From: JAPLDA01 sp043742705
GTDB lineage: Bacteria > Bacteroidota > Bacteroidia > AKYH767-A > 2013-40CM-41-45
Assembly: GCA_043742705.1 (NCBI GenBank)
Contig: JAYTXY010000051.1
Location: 1 to 15,115, forward strand
Length of the DNA stretch: 15,115 nucleotides
Direction of reading: 5' to 3'
Each line of letters starts with the position of its first letter. Within the stretch, counting starts at the first letter, position 1. A program made the position numbers and the translations under genes. Below are positions 12,832 through 15,115 of the stretch, one piece after another. The notes beneath the pieces are model-generated. The model was not told the DNA's origin and did no database searches. It saw only the letters and a program-made list of their open reading frames with translations.

Positions 12832-14958
12832 TTGAATTACTGGAATCAGACACCGTTGTTTCGGTTGCTTCCTGCTTTTATTCTCGGAATACTCGCAGCC
12901 GTTTACGGAGGATACGTTGAACCATTTACTGTTCTTCTGATCAGTATCTTACCATTACTGGTTTTAGCAATGCAGGTTGTATTTCCGAAAATATTTTTCA
13001 ACTACAGGTTTCGCTGGACAGTTGGCTTGTCATCTCACCTGTTGATTTTCTTCTTCTCTTTTCTTCTCACAGAAGTTCACGAAGAAATTCAATACCCGAA
13101 TCATTTCAGTAAAATCAGTCATGCTGATTCTTACATGGCTTATCTTAATAACAGCAAGCAGGAAAAAAGCAAGAGTTACAAAGTCACCGTAGAAATTGTT
13201 GCTGCACTGGTAAATGGAAAATGGATTTCAACAACAGGAAAATGTCTCGTTTACATTGCCAAAGATTCCATTGCAGAAAATCTTCGCTATGGTGACATGA
13301 TTGTTTTCAATGGAACACCAATTGAAGTTCCGCCACCTGCAAATCCCTCACAGTTCAATTACAAGCAATGGTTGTCTTTTAACCAAGTGTATCATCAGTC
13401 GTTTCTTCCGTCCGTAAAATGGAAGTTAGTGGCTCATCATAAAGGAAATTTTATTGTTGAGATTGCGATTAACATGCGTGAGAAGTTGTTGAAGATTTTT
13501 AAAGACAACAACATCAGCGGAGACGATTATGCGGTGATTGCTGCTTTGCTGCTTGGTGACACAGGAGAGATTGACCAGGAAATACTCAACGCATATGCTG
13601 CTTCCGGAGCATTGCATGTCTTGTCTGTTTCAGGTTTGCATGTTGGAATTATTTACCTGGCATTTAGTTCGCTCTTGTTTTTTATGGATCGAAATAAAAA
13701 AGCCAGACTGATAAAAGCAGGAATTCTCATTTTGTTTCTTTGGTATTACGCATTGCTCACCGGTCTTTCTCCGGCAGTTCTTCGTTCGGCTGCGATGTTG
13801 TCTTACATTGTAATTGGCAAAGCGCTTGGTCGGTATACGAACATGTACAATACACTGGCAGCTTCTGCCATGACTTTGTTTTGTTTTCAGCCGCACTTGC
13901 TGATGCAGGTTGGATTTCAGCTATCCTATCTTGCAGTGCTTGGAATCGTTTTTCTTTATTCGAAGATTCATGAGTTACTCGATCCTCGTACATGGTTGCT
14001 GAAACAAATCTGGAGTGTTACGGCAGTTTCACTTGCAGCGCAGTTAGCTACATTCCCATTGGGAATTTTATATTTTCATCAGTTCCCGAATTATTTTCTT
14101 GTCTCGAATCTCCTGGTAATTCCTATTTCAACAGTAATTATTTATGGAGGAATTATTTTATTCGTACTTGCTCCATTTGCAGTGGTTGCAAAATGGGCGG
14201 GATTAGTTCTGGGAAAAATTGTTCATCTTTTGAACTGGACAGTCATTACCATTGAACACTTTCCATATTCTCTGCTGCAAGGAATTTCGATAAGCATTGC
14301 TGAAACATACCTTATCTATTTTGCCATTTTTATGTTGGTTCTTTTTTTACTGAAGAAGGAAACGAAATATGTATTTGCTTCTGCTGTTTCAGTTGTTCTT
14401 ATTCTTTCGCTTCAGATCAATGAATCTGTACAACTGAAAAAGCAACAACAATTAATTGTGTACAATGTTCCGAAAGTGTCTGCTGTTAATGCAATCTCCG
14501 GAAACGATGGACTATTCATCGCAGACAGCGCACTCTTAAATAATAAAAGCATGATGATGTTCAACGTAATCCATTATTGGTGGGATTGTGGAGTTAATGA
14601 AGATCGAATATCAACTGTACTGTTAGGAAACAAAAAAGGCAATCACCTTCAGAATGATCAATTCCTCTATTTCAAAAATTTTCTCAGGTTCAATGATAAA
14701 ACAGTGTTGATTTTGAATGATACAAATTTGATGAAGAAAAGAATTTCATTTCCTCTTGAGCTAGATTATTTGGTCTTATCTAAAAACATGAAAGTTCACC
14801 TGAAAGAATTAGCGAGCAAATTTCATTTCAAACAATTGATTATCGATTCTTCCAATTCATTGAGTCGCGCAGATCGCTGGATTAAGGAAGCTGAGCAACT
14901 TGGAATTGCCTGTTACTCTGTGCAACGAAAGGGAGCGTTTGTAGTACAGTTTGAATAA
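12832..14958 (+). CDS. comEC: ComEC/Rec2-family DNA uptake channel protein
   Basis: ComEC forms the inner-membrane channel that brings single-stranded DNA into the cytoplasm during natural transformation. The 708 residues show two to three N-terminal hydrophobic segments and an extracytoplasmic DUF4131-type region (about 30-200) with DSIAENLRYGDMI and PPPANPSQFNYKQWL. The multi-helix competence domain (about 215-500) carries the family signature ALHVLSVSGLHVG (260-272). The C-terminal part (about 510-708) lacks the HxHxDH motif of the metallo-beta-lactamase domain found in many ComEC proteins. The start is TTG at 12832; NYWNQTPLFRLLPAFILGIL is a normal N-terminus for Bacteroidota ComEC and the next Met is far inside. 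The 160-base gap before it is T-rich with no clear promoter. Confidence 0.94.
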   Translation: MNYWNQTPLFRLLPAFILGILAAVYGGYVEPFTVLLISILPLLVLAMQVVFPKIFFNYRFRWTVGLSSHLLIFFFSFLLTEVHEEIQYPNHFSKISHADSYMAYLNNSKQEKSKSYKVTVEIVAALVNGKWISTTGKCLVYIAKDSIAENLRYGDMIVFNGTPIEVPPPANPSQFNYKQWLSFNQVYHQSFLPSVKWKLVAHHKGNFIVEIAINMREKLLKIFKDNNISGDDYAVIAALLLGDTGEIDQEILNAYAASGALHVLSVSGLHVGIIYLAFSSLLFFMDRNKKARLIKAGILILFLWYYALLTGLSPAVLRSAAMLSYIVIGKALGRYTNMYNTLAASAMTLFCFQPHLLMQVGFQLSYLAVLGIVFLYSKIHELLDPRTWLLKQIWSVTAVSLAAQLATFPLGILYFHQFPNYFLVSNLLVIPISTVIIYGGIILFVLAPFAVVAKWAGLVLGKIVHLLNWTVITIEHFPYSLLQGISISIAETYLIYFAIFMLVLFLLKKETKYVFASAVSVVLILSLQINESVQLKKQQQLIVYNVPKVSAVNAISGNDGLFIADSALLNNKSMMMFNVIHYWWDCGVNEDRISTVLLGNKKGNHLQNDQFLYFKNFLRFNDKTVLILNDTNLMKKRISFPLELDYLVLSKNMKVHLKELASKFHFKQLIIDSSNSLSRADRWIKEAEQLGIACYSVQRKGAFVVQFE

Positions 14959-14960
14959 AA

Positions 14961-15115
14961 TTAAACTGCACTCAACGCCATCGTCTCTTTTATTCTAACT
15001 CCCTTTTCTGTCATTTCAATTGAGCAACATTCAGTAAGCAGATCGTGTTCAAAGTATAAAATGTAATTTTTCGCAGCAGCTTCAGTCAGAAATTTTGCTT
15101 TCTCCTCCAGTGTCA
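14961..15115 (-). CDS. C-terminal part of a probable MBL-fold metallo-hydrolase (partial)
   Basis: An open frame runs in from the right edge on the minus strand and stops at TAA (14963-14961). It encodes about 50 residues including NYILYFEHDLLTECC and IEMTEKGVRIKET. The FEHD...E...TEKG pattern is like the C-terminus of a Bacteroidota group of MBL-fold hydrolases, as I remember them; the zinc-binding motif would lie outside the window, so this is not proven. The gene converges on comEC with only two bases between the two stops, and there is no terminator hairpin in that gap. Confidence 0.7.
   Translation of the reverse strand, partial: TLEEKAKFLTEAAAKNYILYFEHDLLTECCSIEMTEKGVRIKETMALSAV

Overview
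The window looks like a chromosomal segment of a Bacteroidota bacterium, probably of the Chitinophagales/Sphingobacteriales type. The evidence is a secreted kelch protein with a C-terminal YPNPA-type type IX secretion (T9SS) sorting tail, a histidine kinase with the H-box style common in that phylum, TAnnTTTG-type -7 promoter elements, generally weak Shine-Dalgarno sequences, and the genes surE and lpxB linked by small membrane proteins. No tRNA, rRNA, CRISPR, insertion sequence or phage gene is visible, and no gene-free stretch exceeds 300 bases.

Layout. 1-97: possible 3' end of an unknown gene. 270-2402: 7TM sensor histidine kinase with a TTG start. 2481-4148 (minus): a two-gene unit, a membrane-anchored SGNH hydrolase followed by a LEA14/WHy-like lipoprotein. 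4280-5614: ffh. 5771-6652: folD. About 6872-7483: queE. 7698-8153: an Hsp20 chaperone with its own strong ribosome binding site and a clear terminator. 8237-8788 (minus): a receiver-domain protein ending in a transmembrane helix. 8931-11404: a translationally coupled cluster surE, two related small membrane proteins, and lpxB. 11461-12671: a six-bladed kelch/T9SS protein whose reading frame is broken at a T-run. 12832-14958: comEC with a TTG start. 14961-15115 (minus): the C-terminus of a probable metallo-beta-lactamase-fold protein.

Most genes are household functions: SRP targeting (Ffh), one-carbon metabolism (FolD), 7-deazaguanine synthesis (QueE), nucleotide phosphatase (SurE), lipid A synthesis (LpxB) and DNA uptake (ComEC). 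They are not one pathway.

The most unusual structure lies between genes. The ffh-folD and folD-queE gaps, and in part the kinase/lipoprotein gap, are filled with degenerate tandem repeats of exactly 8 bp. In the first two gaps the arrays form inverted arms that face each other. In all three gaps the first repeat unit begins inside the TGA stop codon of the upstream gene (T|GA...). In the ffh-folD gap the unit junctions place stop codons every 8 nt, so all three frames are closed on both strands. The second item worth checking is the kelch gene frameshift, which falls exactly on a T TTT TTC heptamer and is followed by a possible stem.
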